Source: JBBRUG01 sp038247995
GTDB taxonomy: Bacteria; Chloroflexota; Chloroflexia; Chloroflexales; Chloroflexaceae
Reading direction: 5' to 3'
Length of the DNA stretch: 10,629 bases
Assembly: GCA_038247995.1 (NCBI GenBank)
Contig: JBBRUG010000204.1
Span: 1 to 10,629, forward strand
Of the stretch, positions 1 to 6,835 are shown piece by piece. Both the position numbers and the translations under genes were made by a program. How positions within the stretch are numbered: position 1 is the first letter of the stretch; each line of letters starts with the position of its first letter. The notes beneath the pieces are model-generated. The model made no database searches. It was given only the letters and a program-made list of their open reading frames with translations, and was not told the origin of the DNA.

Positions 1-114
1 GAAGCGATTGCAGCTGTGGAAAGCGCCGCCGCAACGGGGGATACGACAGCGATCGATACCGCCGCCGAAGCGCTGCTCGACGTGCTCTATGAACTGGACG
101 ACGAAGAGGCATAA
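1..114 (+). CDS. C-terminal fragment of a protein, possibly Hsp70/DnaK-like
   Basis: The frame is open from the window edge to a TAA at 112-114 and encodes 37 residues, so the gene starts outside the window. The tail is alanine- and acid-rich and predicted helical, ending in LLDVLYELDDEEA. The pattern of a short helix, a GDT turn, a second helix with AAEALLDVLYEL and an acidic end resembles the C-terminal lid of DnaK-like chaperones, which often read 'GD..AI..A.EAL...L.ELD'. That likeness rests on very few residues, so the Hsp70 assignment is inference; any protein with a helical acidic tail would fit. It converges with the histidine kinase gene across a repeat-filled spacer. Confidence 0.5.
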   Translation, partial: EAIAAVESAAATGDTTAIDTAAEALLDVLYELDDEEA

Positions 115-116
115 GC

Positions 117-262
117 CCGATCGGCCCATCCCATTCCCACGCATACATGCATGTATGTACGGGCGGACCCACGCGTCCGCCCGCACCGCCCGCCCCAGTC
201 CGATCGGCCCATCCCATTCCCATGCATGCATGAATGTACGGGCGGACCCACGTGTCCGCCCA
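117..262. repeat. Duplicated 83-bp-spaced intergenic unit with two palindromes
   Basis: Two copies of one unit start at 117 and 200. Each begins with CCGATCGGCCCATCCCATT and continues CCCA, then has an AT-richer palindrome (CATACATGCATGTATG at 142-157 in copy 1; CATGCATGCATG at 221-232 in copy 2), then TAC, then a GC hairpin with arms GGGCGGAC and GTCCGCCC and a 6-nt loop (161-182 and 240-261). The copies differ mainly inside the first palindrome and in the hairpin loop (CCACGC versus CCACGT), so the stem sequence is conserved while the loop varies. A further partial arm, GGGTCCGCCCC, follows at about 264-274. The unit lies between the convergent ends of two genes. No T-run follows the hairpins, so a role as an intrinsic terminator is not shown. 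Confidence 0.85.
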
Positions 263-299
263 TGGGTCCGCCCCTACCGCCTGCGGCCCCCCACATTGA

Positions 300-2231
300 T
301 TAGCTGGAATGAGCCGGCAATACCACCTGCACGGGCAACTCGACCGTAAATGTTGAACCCTGGCCGATCGTGCTTTCCGCAGAAATATCGCCGCCCATGA
401 GCCGACAAAGCCGGTAGCTGATCGCCAGACCGAGGCCGGTGCCGCCATATTTACGTGTCGAAGAATCATCGACCTGGACAAACTCTTTGAAGAGTTGCTG
501 CTGCTGGTCAATGCTCATCCCAATGCCGGTGTCGCTGATTGCGAAGAGCACCATTGGTGCCTGATTGCGCTCTAGAAGATCGACCCTGTCGAGCGTCGCC
601 GCTCCGACCGTCACCTGGAGCCGGATCTGGCCGGACTCGGTAAATTTGGCCGCATTCGCGAGCACATTGAGCAGCACCTGGCGCACCCGGACGTTGTCGG
701 CGTACATCAACCCACTATCGGGTGAACATTCGACCTGGAGCGTATTATTGTTCTTCGTCACCAGCGGCATAATCGTGTTGACCACATCTTGCACCAGGCT
801 CGCAAGATCAAAGTACTCCAAATGCAGATCGAGCTTTTCGGCTTCAATGCGGGTTAGATCAAGCACATCGCTGATCAAGTTGAGCAGATGCCTTCCCGCG
901 ATCTGAATGCGCTCAATGTCGCTTGCCAACTCCTGGTAGCCCTGCTGCCGAATATCGGCCTCCAGCAGATCGGCATAGCCCAGAATCGCAGTGAGTGGTG
1001 TGCGCAGTTCGTGGCTCATATTGCCCAGAAAACGACTTTTGGCGCGACTGGCTATTTCGGCGGCCTCTTTTGCTAACGAAAGCGCCACCTCCGTTTGTTT
1101 CCGCTCCGCCAACTCCTGCTGAACAGCAGCGTAGAGTTGGGCATTCTTCCGCGCCAGTTCGATCAACTCCTCGTTCTGCCGGCGCAGTTCTGCGGCGGCG
1201 CGCCTGCGCTCGGTAATATCGCGCAACACGATCACGCGTCCGTTTAGCCGGCGATTCCGATCAGCGATCGGCGAGATCCGCAGATCGAATGCGCGCATAT
1301 TGCCTTCGGCATCAAAGACCAACTCGTCATGCGCCTCGCTGACCTGACGATAACGCTCGACAACCGCTTCCTGCTCGGCAAACACCTTTGCTGCCGGTTG
1401 TCCGATCACCTCGTGCGACTGACGGCTAACCAGCGCCATGGCGGCCGAGTTAATCTCCACGATCCGGTCTTGGGCATCCAAAACGATCACCCCATCTTCC
1501 ATGCTGTGAAAGACGGTGTTGTACGCAATTGGCGCCAGATCAAACAGGCCGGAGCGCAGGAGATCCCAGGTGAGCGCGATCCCGCTGATACTCAGCGCAA
1601 AGGGGGTTAGATCGAGGTACGGGAAAGGACTGCGTCCGCTCAGGTAAAGTGCATTGCTGACCCAGGGCGCTGCAACGCCGATTATCAGGCCGCCGGCCTG
1701 CCTACGGTAGGCGGGCGACATCCGAAACAGGTTGCGCAGCAGCAGAAAGGTGCCTGCCAGGAGCAGCAGATACGAATACGCCGTATGAACCCAGAAGAGC
1801 GGCCCAAACATCACCTCAAGCACTACGAACGAACCGGTGTCTACCAGGAAAACCGCGCTGCGAAACATGCCGTGTAGTTCATTCGTCCAGACGGCAACCA
1901 GCGTTGCCAGCGGCATGACCAGCAGCAGCAGCAGCCTGCGGAGCGAAAGCCGATCACCCTGGCCGCTATAGATCACCGCAAAGATCAGCCAGCTTACCGG
2001 AGCCAGCACAATGCCCAGGAACGCCACATTAGCCCAGAAGAGTTGCGCCGCCAGCGTTGTACTCGCCAGGCTCACCAGATACGCCAGCGCCCATAATGCT
2101 ACCGCCGACGCTAATACAGCCAGCGGGACGGCGCCCGGCGCTTGCCGCCGTTGCCACACGACAAATGCAACCACTAGGGAGAGTATCGTTGTAATCAGGA
2201 GCGGTATAAGGTAAGGCGTCGATTGAAACAT
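300..2231 (-). CDS. Membrane-bound sensor histidine kinase (7TM-PAS-HisKA-HATPase)
   Basis: This 643-residue kinase should sense a signal in the membrane or cytoplasm and phosphorylate a response regulator. Residues about 7-226 hold some seven hydrophobic segments, matching the N-terminal 7TM region seen in some bacterial histidine kinases. A PAS domain follows (about 237-338, ending in VIVLRDITERRRA), then a helical linker (about 340-395). The HisKA domain carries the phospho-acceptor His407 in FLGNMSHELRTP. The catalytic domain shows the N box (N522 and N526 in NVLANAAKF), the G1 box DTGIGMS (567-573) and the G2 box GGTGLGLA (596-603). All key residues are present and no receiver domain is attached, so it should act through a separate regulator. 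The ATG at 2231 has only a weak GAAAG upstream. No adjacent regulator of a matching class is visible; the NarL-type gene at 4996 normally goes with another kinase class. Confidence 0.95.
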   Translation of the reverse strand: MFQSTPYLIPLLITTILSLVVAFVVWQRRQAPGAVPLAVLASAVALWALAYLVSLASTTLAAQLFWANVAFLGIVLAPVSWLIFAVIYSGQGDRLSLRRLLLLLVMPLATLVAVWTNELHGMFRSAVFLVDTGSFVVLEVMFGPLFWVHTAYSYLLLLAGTFLLLRNLFRMSPAYRRQAGGLIIGVAAPWVSNALYLSGRSPFPYLDLTPFALSISGIALTWDLLRSGLFDLAPIAYNTVFHSMEDGVIVLDAQDRIVEINSAAMALVSRQSHEVIGQPAAKVFAEQEAVVERYRQVSEAHDELVFDAEGNMRAFDLRISPIADRNRRLNGRVIVLRDITERRRAAAELRRQNEELIELARKNAQLYAAVQQELAERKQTEVALSLAKEAAEIASRAKSRFLGNMSHELRTPLTAILGYADLLEADIRQQGYQELASDIERIQIAGRHLLNLISDVLDLTRIEAEKLDLHLEYFDLASLVQDVVNTIMPLVTKNNNTLQVECSPDSGLMYADNVRVRQVLLNVLANAAKFTESGQIRLQVTVGAATLDRVDLLERNQAPMVLFAISDTGIGMSIDQQQQLFKEFVQVDDSSTRKYGGTGLGLAISYRLCRLMGGDISAESTIGQGSTFTVELPVQVVLPAHSS

Positions 2232-2360
2232 GGTTCTTTCACCAATTCAAAGATCTGGGCTGAGCCTGGCATGCGGTGGCCATTTCAGGCCGCTATCTAC
2301 AACCCCACCCTACACCACGCGCCCAACGGCAACGCAACCCTACTCCATTACATACTCTAT

Positions 2361-2390
2361 TTTACATTCCGTGGCTTCTCGTGATACAGT
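2361..2390 (+). promoter_or_regulatory. Candidate sigma-70 promoter of the acyl-CoA synthetase gene
   Basis: TTTACA at 2361-2366 and TACAGT at 2385-2390 are separated by 18 nt, with TG one base before the -10 (extended -10 form). The putative start of transcription would lie about 40 nt before the start codon at 2436. The 204-bp divergent spacer 2232-2435 holds no gene; I could not pick a convincing promoter for the opposite histidine kinase gene in it. Confidence 0.4.
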
Positions 2391-2435
2391 TACCATTAGA
2401 CCCCCTGCCAGTAAAGAAAGCTGAGGAGGACGCCG

Positions 2436-4142
2436 ATGTCCGAGCGCGCTATGAGCTATGTGAGCGGCACGAGCGACACGCCGTTGATCGGCATGACGAT
2501 CGGCACGATGTTCGATGCAATTGCCGAGCGTTACCCAACGAACGAGGCGCTGGTGGCGCGGCATCAGGGCCTGCGCTACACCTATGCCGAACTGCGCGGC
2601 GAAGTCGAGCGTTGTGCGCGTGGGTTGCTGGCGCTGGGCGTACAGGTCGGCGATCGGGTGGGCATTTGGTCGCCGAACCGCGCCGAGTGGGCGATTGTAC
2701 AGTTTGCCACGGCGAAGATCGGCGCGATTCTGGTCAATATTAATCCTAGTTACAGGTTGCACGAAGTCGAATATGCGCTTACGCAGTCGGGGGTGAGTGT
2801 CCTGATCACCCACCCGGCCTTCAAGAGCTCCGATTACACGGCAATGTTGCACGAACTGGCGCCGGAGTTGGAGCACGCGGCGGTCGGCACACTCAAGGCC
2901 GCCCGTTTGCCTGAACTGCGCACGGTCGTCCGCCTCGGCGACGCGCGCGCTCCCGGCATGCTCACCTGGGCCGAACTGCTTGCCGGCGCCGCGCAGGTGA
3001 GCGTCGACGCGCTGATTGAGCGCCAGGCCGGGCTTCAATTCGACGACCCGATCAACATTCAGTACACCTCCGGCACCACCGGTTTCCCCAAGGGCGCCAC
3101 GCTCAGCCACCACAACATTCTGAACAATGGCTACTTCGTGGCCCAGGTGATGCGCTTCACCGACCAGGATCGGCTGGTGATTCCGGTGCCGCTCTACCAC
3201 TGTTTCGGCATGGTGATGGGCAACCTCGGCTGCATCACTCATGGCGCAACGATGATCTATCCCAGCGAAGGCTTCGACCCGCAGGCCGTGCTCGAAGCTG
3301 TCCAGGAAGAACGGGCGACGGCGCTGTATGGCGTCCCGACGATGTTCATCGCCGAGCTTGAGCATCCGGCCTTCAGCAGTTACGATCTGCGCAGCCTACG
3401 CACCGGCGTGATGGCCGGATCGCCCTGCCCGGTTGAGGTGATGAAGCAGGTGCAAGCGAAGATGCATATGCGCGAAGTTGAGATCTGCTACGGGATGACT
3501 GAAACCAGCCCAGTGAGCTTCCAGACTCGTGCCGACGCCCCGCTCGACAAGCGCGTGAGCACGGTGGGCCAGATCCACCCGCACCTGGAGGTAAAGTTGG
3601 TCAATCCGGAGGACGGCCGGATTGTGCCGCTCGGCGCAACCGGCGAGCTGTGTACGCGGGGCTATAGCGTAATGTTGGGCTACTGGAACAACCGCGATGC
3701 GACAACTCAGGCAATCGACGGCGCACGCTGGATGCATACCGGCGACCTGGCGGTGATGGACACTGAGGGTTATGTGAATATTGTCGGGCGGATCAAAGAT
3801 ATGATCATTCGCGGCGGCGAGAATGTCTACCCGCGTGAAGTTGAGGAGTTCCTCTACACACATGCCAAAATCAGTGATGTTCAGGTCATCGGCGTGCCCG
3901 ACCCAAAATATGGCGAGGAGATCATGGCCTGGGTGCGGCTCAAGCCCGGTGTAACAGCTACGGCCGAAGAGCTTCGCGCCTTCTGTGAAGGCCAGATTGC
4001 GCACTTCAAGGTGCCGCGTTACATCAAGTTCGTCAACGAATTTCCGATGACTGTCACCGGCAAGATCCAGAAGTTCATCATGCGCGAACAATCGGTTCAC
4101 GAACTCGGCCTAGAGTCAGCCGCCGCGCAAAAAATGGCCTGA
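2436..4142 (+). CDS. Acyl-CoA synthetase (AMP-forming), fatty-acid-CoA ligase type
   Basis: This 568-residue ANL-superfamily enzyme is expected to activate a fatty or other carboxylic acid with ATP to an acyl-adenylate and then form the CoA thioester in the cytoplasm. Signatures are complete: the P-loop YTSGTTGFPKG (210-220), YGMTETSP (352-359), HTGD (435-438), the hinge and C-domain start GRIKDMIIRGGENVYP (451-466), and TGKIQK near the end with the catalytic Lys543. The N-terminus SYVSGTSDTPLIGMTIG resembles the ACSF2/medium-chain ligase branch, but acyl chain length cannot be read from sequence. The start at 2436 is fixed by GAGGAGGA at 2423-2430, 5 nt upstream; a second ATG at 2451 is less well placed. 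It is monocistronic as far as seen, since the next gene has its own promoter. Likely role: fatty-acid degradation or lipid remodelling. Confidence 0.95.
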   Translation: MSERAMSYVSGTSDTPLIGMTIGTMFDAIAERYPTNEALVARHQGLRYTYAELRGEVERCARGLLALGVQVGDRVGIWSPNRAEWAIVQFATAKIGAILVNINPSYRLHEVEYALTQSGVSVLITHPAFKSSDYTAMLHELAPELEHAAVGTLKAARLPELRTVVRLGDARAPGMLTWAELLAGAAQVSVDALIERQAGLQFDDPINIQYTSGTTGFPKGATLSHHNILNNGYFVAQVMRFTDQDRLVIPVPLYHCFGMVMGNLGCITHGATMIYPSEGFDPQAVLEAVQEERATALYGVPTMFIAELEHPAFSSYDLRSLRTGVMAGSPCPVEVMKQVQAKMHMREVEICYGMTETSPVSFQTRADAPLDKRVSTVGQIHPHLEVKLVNPEDGRIVPLGATGELCTRGYSVMLGYWNNRDATTQAIDGARWMHTGDLAVMDTEGYVNIVGRIKDMIIRGGENVYPREVEEFLYTHAKISDVQVIGVPDPKYGEEIMAWVRLKPGVTATAEELRAFCEGQIAHFKVPRYIKFVNEFPMTVTGKIQKFIMREQSVHELGLESAAAQKMA

Positions 4143-4151
4143 CCCGCCGAC

Positions 4152-4179
4152 TTGACTCCCTCTAGGTTCAGGGTAGAAT
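4152..4179 (+). promoter_or_regulatory. Near-consensus sigma-70 promoter for the 4213-6071 cluster
   Basis: TTGACT (4152-4157) and TAGAAT (4174-4179) are spaced by 16 nt in the 70-bp gap after the ligase gene. Each hexamer differs from consensus at one position. The expected transcription start is about 25 nt before the ATG at 4213, which is preceded by GAGGAA at 4203-4208. It would drive the coiled-coil, regulator and small-protein genes together. Confidence 0.65.
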
Positions 4180-4212
4180 TCGAGAGGCTTCCCAGTTACT
4201 TAGAGGAATATC

Positions 4213-4986
4213 ATGACCCAGCCTCCTGAAGAGGGATACACCGGCTCTACGTCGGCGCCCGCCCCGTTACCCCGGCGCACAACGTCTTCGACGGCGCCGA
4301 CGCCCAATCCGCCGCCACGTGGCTGCGCGAGCCGGATCACCGGTCTCATCGGTTGGTTGCTCACCCTGGTACTCAGCGCGGCGCTGGCAATTGCTGCGGC
4401 AGCAGCGATCCTGTATTTTGTTTTCGGCTTTACCATGAACACGCCAAACCAGTTGCGCCAGGCCAGTGTCGATGTTGCTGCGCTGAGCCAGGAAAATACG
4501 AACCTGCACGCTGAAGTCGCCCAGTTGCAAACGGCTGTGGTAAGCCAGTCGACCGAAGGTAATGGGGCGCGAGCGCAGTTCGATGCACTGGAAACCCAGG
4601 TTGCCGCATATGAGTTACAGGCGAGCGAATTAGCTGATCAGGCCGCCACGTCGGCCGCGCTGGCCGGTGAACTGAATGAAAATATTGCCCTTGCGGCAAC
4701 CATTCAGGCCGAAGGCCGCGAGAATCAGGTGCTGGTCGCGGTGATCGCCACTGTGCAGGCCGATAACACCACCCGCCTCACCGATCTGCAACGGCGCACC
4801 GACCGGATCGCGCGCTTCCTCCAGCGCCTCGGCGATCTGGCTGGAGATGCGGCCCTCGATAGCGCTGACGAACTACTTACTCCGACCCCCGCCGCAGCCC
4901 TCGACAGTGATGACGAACTGCTTACCCCTACCCCCCTGGCAACTCCAACCGTTACCGTTGCGCCCGCGCCAACGGCAACGCCGTGA
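4213..4986 (+). CDS. Membrane-anchored coiled-coil protein with a Thr/Pro-rich tail, function unknown
   Basis: I do not recognise a family. The 257 residues form four zones: a Pro/Thr/Ser-rich N-terminal segment (1-36) with no signal peptide; one hydrophobic segment (about 42-74); a long alpha-helical, probably coiled-coil stretch rich in Gln, Ala and Glu (about 82-205); and a low-complexity tail. The tail has a 15-residue tandem repeat, ALDSADELLTPTPAA (214-228) and ALDSDDELLTPTPLA (229-243), then TPTVTVAPAPTATP. The layout suggests a cytoplasmic N-terminus with the coiled coil and tail outside the membrane, the Thr/Pro tail acting as a wall- or envelope-spanning linker; this is inference. 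It has its own strong promoter and lies 9 nt before a response regulator gene, so it may serve in the same signalling or envelope process. Confidence 0.85.
   Translation: MTQPPEEGYTGSTSAPAPLPRRTTSSTAPTPNPPPRGCASRITGLIGWLLTLVLSAALAIAAAAAILYFVFGFTMNTPNQLRQASVDVAALSQENTNLHAEVAQLQTAVVSQSTEGNGARAQFDALETQVAAYELQASELADQAATSAALAGELNENIALAATIQAEGRENQVLVAVIATVQADNTTRLTDLQRRTDRIARFLQRLGDLAGDAALDSADELLTPTPAAALDSDDELLTPTPLATPTVTVAPAPTATP
4852..4941 (+). repeat. 45-bp tandem coding repeat in the Thr/Pro tail
   Basis: Two in-frame copies encode a 15-residue unit with core DELLTPTP (residues 214-228 and 229-243 of the coiled-coil protein). The protein copies differ at a few positions while several codons differ silently, so the duplication is not very recent and the peptide appears to have been kept. 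Confidence 0.7.
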
Positions 4987-4995
4987 GCTGAACCC

Positions 4996-5634
4996 ATGAG
5001 TGCAACCCCAATTATCCGCGTATTAGTGGTCGATGATCACCCACTTGCTCACAGCGGCATGCGCTTCTTTTTGAGCGCGTTTACCGACCTTGAGATGATT
5101 GGCGCTGCTCATGACGGCGAAGAAGCATTGGCGTTGTGTGCGCGCTTCCAACCCGATGTAGTGCTGATGGATATGCTCATGCCGGGCATGGACGGTGTTT
5201 CGGCAACAAGGCAAATCCGGGCGCGTCACCCGCAGACGCGCATTATTGCGTTGAGCACCTTTAACGACAGTGATCTGGTTGAACAAGCGTTTGCGGCTGG
5301 GGTGTGCGGCTATTTGCTCAAAAATGTGTCGCCCTTCGATCTTGCCAATGCGATCCGTTCGGTCGTTGCCGGAGATACGGTTATGGCACCTGAGTTACAC
5401 CCAAATTTGGGCGATCCGCTGCGGCGAACGCTCCCTCCCGGCAATGATCTCACCGAGCGCGAGCGCGAGGTGTTGCACCTGGTGACCCAGGGCCTCTCGA
5501 ACCAGCAGATCGCTGATCGCCTGATCATCACCCGCTCGACCGTCAAGTTCCATATTGGCAGCATCTTCACGAAGCTGGGCATCGCTACACGTTCAGAAGC
5601 CATTGCGCTGGCGTACAAGCGGCGTGTGGTGTAA
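4996..5634 (+). CDS. NarL/LuxR-family response regulator
   Basis: The 212-residue protein has a receiver domain (about 8-122) and a LuxR-type helix-turn-helix (about 151-210). Receiver residues are complete: the acidic pair D13/D14 in VVDDHP, the phospho-acceptor D59 in VVLMDMLMPGMDG, S87 in IIALST, and K109 in YLLKN. The output domain shows LTEREREVLHLVTQGLSNQQIA and STVKFHIGSIFTKL, the usual DNA-contact and dimer helices. It should be a phosphorylation-controlled DNA-binding transcription factor. It begins 9 nt after the coiled-coil gene and is followed after 11 nt by a small gene, so all three probably form one transcript. NarL-type regulators normally receive phosphate from HisKA_3 kinases, and none lies in the window; the kinase at 300-2231 is of the HisKA type. 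Confidence 0.95.
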   Translation: MSATPIIRVLVVDDHPLAHSGMRFFLSAFTDLEMIGAAHDGEEALALCARFQPDVVLMDMLMPGMDGVSATRQIRARHPQTRIIALSTFNDSDLVEQAFAAGVCGYLLKNVSPFDLANAIRSVVAGDTVMAPELHPNLGDPLRRTLPPGNDLTEREREVLHLVTQGLSNQQIADRLIITRSTVKFHIGSIFTKLGIATRSEAIALAYKRRVV

Positions 5635-5645
5635 GGATTGGCTCA

Positions 5646-6071
5646 ATGATTAGCCTTGAAAGCGCCCAAGCGTTACGTGCCGCCGGCCTGATGTGGCGGC
5701 CAACCGAGCGTGATATGTTCGCATTGCCCGATCGCGACATGGATCACCAGATTTTCGTGATTAGTGTACTGCCGGCCCAACTCCAACTCCTTAACGGCCA
5801 GCCGGCGGTGGCATTTCTGGCCAGTGCCGAATGGGCGCTCGATTATGTGCTGCTTGGTGAAGTGGTCTGGTTGCCGAATGAGGCGCAGTTACGCGATGCG
5901 CTGGCTGCTCAGCTCGCGCCCGAAGCCACACTGACCCTGAGTCGCCGGGTGGCGGGTTATTCCTGTACCGTGGAGATTGGCGGCAGCGACCAGAGTTTCG
6001 ACGGCCCCGACGCCGAAACGGCCTATGCTATGGCGCTGCTGGCGGCGCTGCAGCAAACGGGAGAGCAGTAA
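5646..6071 (+). CDS. Conserved small protein of unknown function, cotranscribed with a response regulator
   Basis: The 141 residues have no membrane segment, signal peptide or catalytic motif that I can name. The sequence looks like a compact cytoplasmic alpha/beta protein: an N-terminal helix (MISLESAQALRAAGLMWRPT), a DRDMDHQIFVIS strand region, an AEWALDYVLLGEVVWLP block and a C-terminal helix. From memory, similar proteins of Chloroflexi genomes start with MISLE-LA..L..AGL.W.P and share WALDY and VVWLP, and some carry the label 'pilus assembly protein CpaE'; that label is not supported by any motif here. The gene follows the regulator by 11 nt, with AAGGA before the ATG. Its last codons and TAA lie in a CGGGARAG-type octamer array (see repeat at 6058-6104). 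Confidence 0.8.
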   Translation: MISLESAQALRAAGLMWRPTERDMFALPDRDMDHQIFVISVLPAQLQLLNGQPAVAFLASAEWALDYVLLGEVVWLPNEAQLRDALAAQLAPEATLTLSRRVAGYSCTVEIGGSDQSFDGPDAETAYAMALLAALQQTGEQ

Positions 6072-6104
6072 ACGATAAAGCGGGAAAGCCGGAAAGCGGG
6101 ATGG
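6058..6104 (+). repeat. Octamer array CGGGARAG across a gene end
   Basis: CGGGAGAG (6058-6065) is followed by CAGTAAAC and GATAAAG, then CGGGAAAG (6081-6088), CCGGAAAG (6089-6096) and CGGGATGG (6097-6104). The array overlaps the last three sense codons and the TAA of the 5646-6071 gene and continues into the spacer. It matches the array at 6796-6835 (minus strand), including the segment GGGAGAGC-A/G-GTAAA that carries the stop codon. Confidence 0.75.
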
Positions 6105-6150
6105 ACACTGCCCGCCGCAGCAGCAGACTGGCGCAACTTCTTGCCGTTGG

Positions 6151-6555
6151 TTACTGCGCGTGAACCGTTTCAAGGTCGGGGCGGAGGACTACGCTTTCCT
6201 GCTCATTCGGGTCGGTGCGGGCCAGAATCGCCACCGCTTCCTCGGGCCCGGGATTGTAGGGCAAGTGCGGCACACCGGCCGGGATAGAGAGATACTCGCC
6301 GGGAGCCATGCTGAGGTGATGCTCCAACTGCTCACCAGACCACATCTCGGCCCGCCCGCTGATCAGGTAGACCGCCGTTTCATGGGCGGCGTGCAGATGC
6401 GCATTTGCCCGTGCGCCGGGTGGCATGCGCAACATATGCATGCATAACCCCTGCGCCCCAACGCTCTCGGCCGAGATTCCAGCCAGGTACGTCAGCCCCC
6501 GTTTCCCAGCGTACGTATCACCCGCACGAACAATCTTGCATGTTAGGTCAAGCAT
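6151..6555 (-). CDS. Small cupin-domain protein
   Basis: Single-domain cupin of 134 residues; such proteins bind a metal in a beta barrel and serve as dioxygenases, isomerases or sugar- or ligand-binding proteins, and the substrate cannot be read here. Motif 1 is PGARANAHLHAAHET (46-60) with ligands H53, H55 and E59; motif 2 is PGEYLSIPAGVPHLPYN (85-101) with H97. All four usual metal ligands are present. I place the start at the ATG ending at 6555 because GGAGG (plus-strand 6561-6565) sits 5 nt upstream; an in-frame ATG at 6567 would overlap this ribosome site and adds only MEVH. The next minus-strand gene lies 250 bp upstream, beyond a transposase remnant, so the gene probably has a separate promoter. 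Confidence 0.9.
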   Translation of the reverse strand: MLDLTCKIVRAGDTYAGKRGLTYLAGISAESVGAQGLCMHMLRMPPGARANAHLHAAHETAVYLISGRAEMWSGEQLEHHLSMAPGEYLSIPAGVPHLPYNPGPEEAVAILARTDPNEQESVVLRPDLETVHAQ

Positions 6556-6560
6556 GTGAA

Positions 6561-6565
6561 CCTCC
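6561..6565 (-). promoter_or_regulatory. Ribosome binding site that sets the cupin start
   Basis: The minus strand reads GGAGG at 6565-6561, then five bases and the ATG at 6555-6553. This strong site argues for the downstream ATG rather than the one at 6567. Confidence 0.7.
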
Positions 6566-6577
6566 ATTGGTCATGAA

Positions 6578-6600
6578 CCGCAGGGGCTAAAGCTCTGCGG
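6578..6600. repeat. Imperfect hairpin at the left edge of the transposase remnant
   Basis: CCGCAG (6578-6583) pairs with CTGCGG (6595-6600); further pairs inside the loop (GGCT with AGCT, one bulge) extend the stem. It is one of several short hairpins in the 6556-6805 spacer. Confidence 0.5.
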
Positions 6601-6733
6601 CTTGTCTCTGGCGCGACGGACGTGCCGTCTCCGCGACGTGCGGCTGCATGACGGCCGCCCTGCCAAGAACACGAATATTCTCAGCAGCGATCACATCAGC
6701 ATGACCAGCTATGCAGAACGGTGCGCCGCACCT
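6587..6733 (+). pseudogene. Degenerate C-terminal remnant of TnpB (IS200/IS605 OrfB)
   Basis: Reading 6587 onward in frame gives LKLCGLSLARRTC..., then LHDGRPAKNTNIL (6644-6682) and SSDHISMTSYAERCAAP. TnpB proteins end in a zinc ribbon of the form 'LSL..RTW.C..CG..HDRDVNAA.NILAAGHAV.A.GE.VRP'. The remnant keeps RT-C, the HD pair, N-x-NIL, the following H, and the Y-x-ER block in order, while the CxxCG pair and the DRD aspartate are lost. There is no start, no catalytic region and no intact ORF, so it is a fossil. The fragment lies directly upstream of the cupin start on the opposite strand. The match is by eye; the low information of a 49-codon remnant leaves room for chance similarity. Confidence 0.5.
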
Positions 6734-6747
6734 TTCATTCCTCTGCA

Positions 6748-6779
6748 CGGGCGAAAGCCCGGCGGCATCCTGAAAGGAT
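6748..6779. repeat. Pair of short perfect hairpins after the TnpB remnant
   Basis: CGGGC-GAAA-GCCCG (6748-6761, a GNRA loop) is followed by ATCCT-GAA-AGGAT (6767-6779). Their place downstream of the tnpB-like end could mark the right end of an IS200/IS605-type element, whose ends are recognised as hairpins; they could equally be an unrelated interspersed repeat. The rest of the 250-bp spacer 6556-6805 shows no further gene. Confidence 0.5.
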
Positions 6780-6795
6780 TAAATGGCGAACTGCG

Positions 6796-6835
6796 TTTTA
6801 CCGTTTTACCGCTCTCCCGCTCTCCCGCTCTCCCG
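6796..6835 (-). repeat. Octamer array forming the 3' end of the nitroreductase-family gene
   Basis: The plus strand has five exact octamer steps: TTTTACCG twice (6796-6811) then CTCTCCCG three times (6812-6835). On the coding (minus) strand this reads CGGGAGAG x3 then CGGTAAAA x2. The first CGGTAAAA supplies the TAA stop (6808-6806), and the CGGGAGAG copies encode the final RESGRAGER residues. Confidence 0.85.

Noticed and set aside
161..182. Intrinsic terminator for the converging genes at 114 and 300.
   Set aside because: The stem is strong but no run of T follows on either strand.
117..262. CRISPR-like array from the repeated units.
   Set aside because: Only two units, with no equal-length unique spacers; each unit is itself palindromic and better described as an interspersed repeat.
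2340..3365. A 341-residue minus-strand frame antisense to the acyl-CoA synthetase gene.
   Set aside because: It is a shadow of a GC-rich gene with full family motifs on the plus strand; the antisense product has His/Arg-rich composition without domains.
300..5634. Possible two-component pair between the histidine kinase (300-2231) and the NarL-type regulator (4996-5634).
   Set aside because: The genes are on opposite strands, separated by other genes, and belong to classes (HisKA versus NarL output) that normally do not pair.
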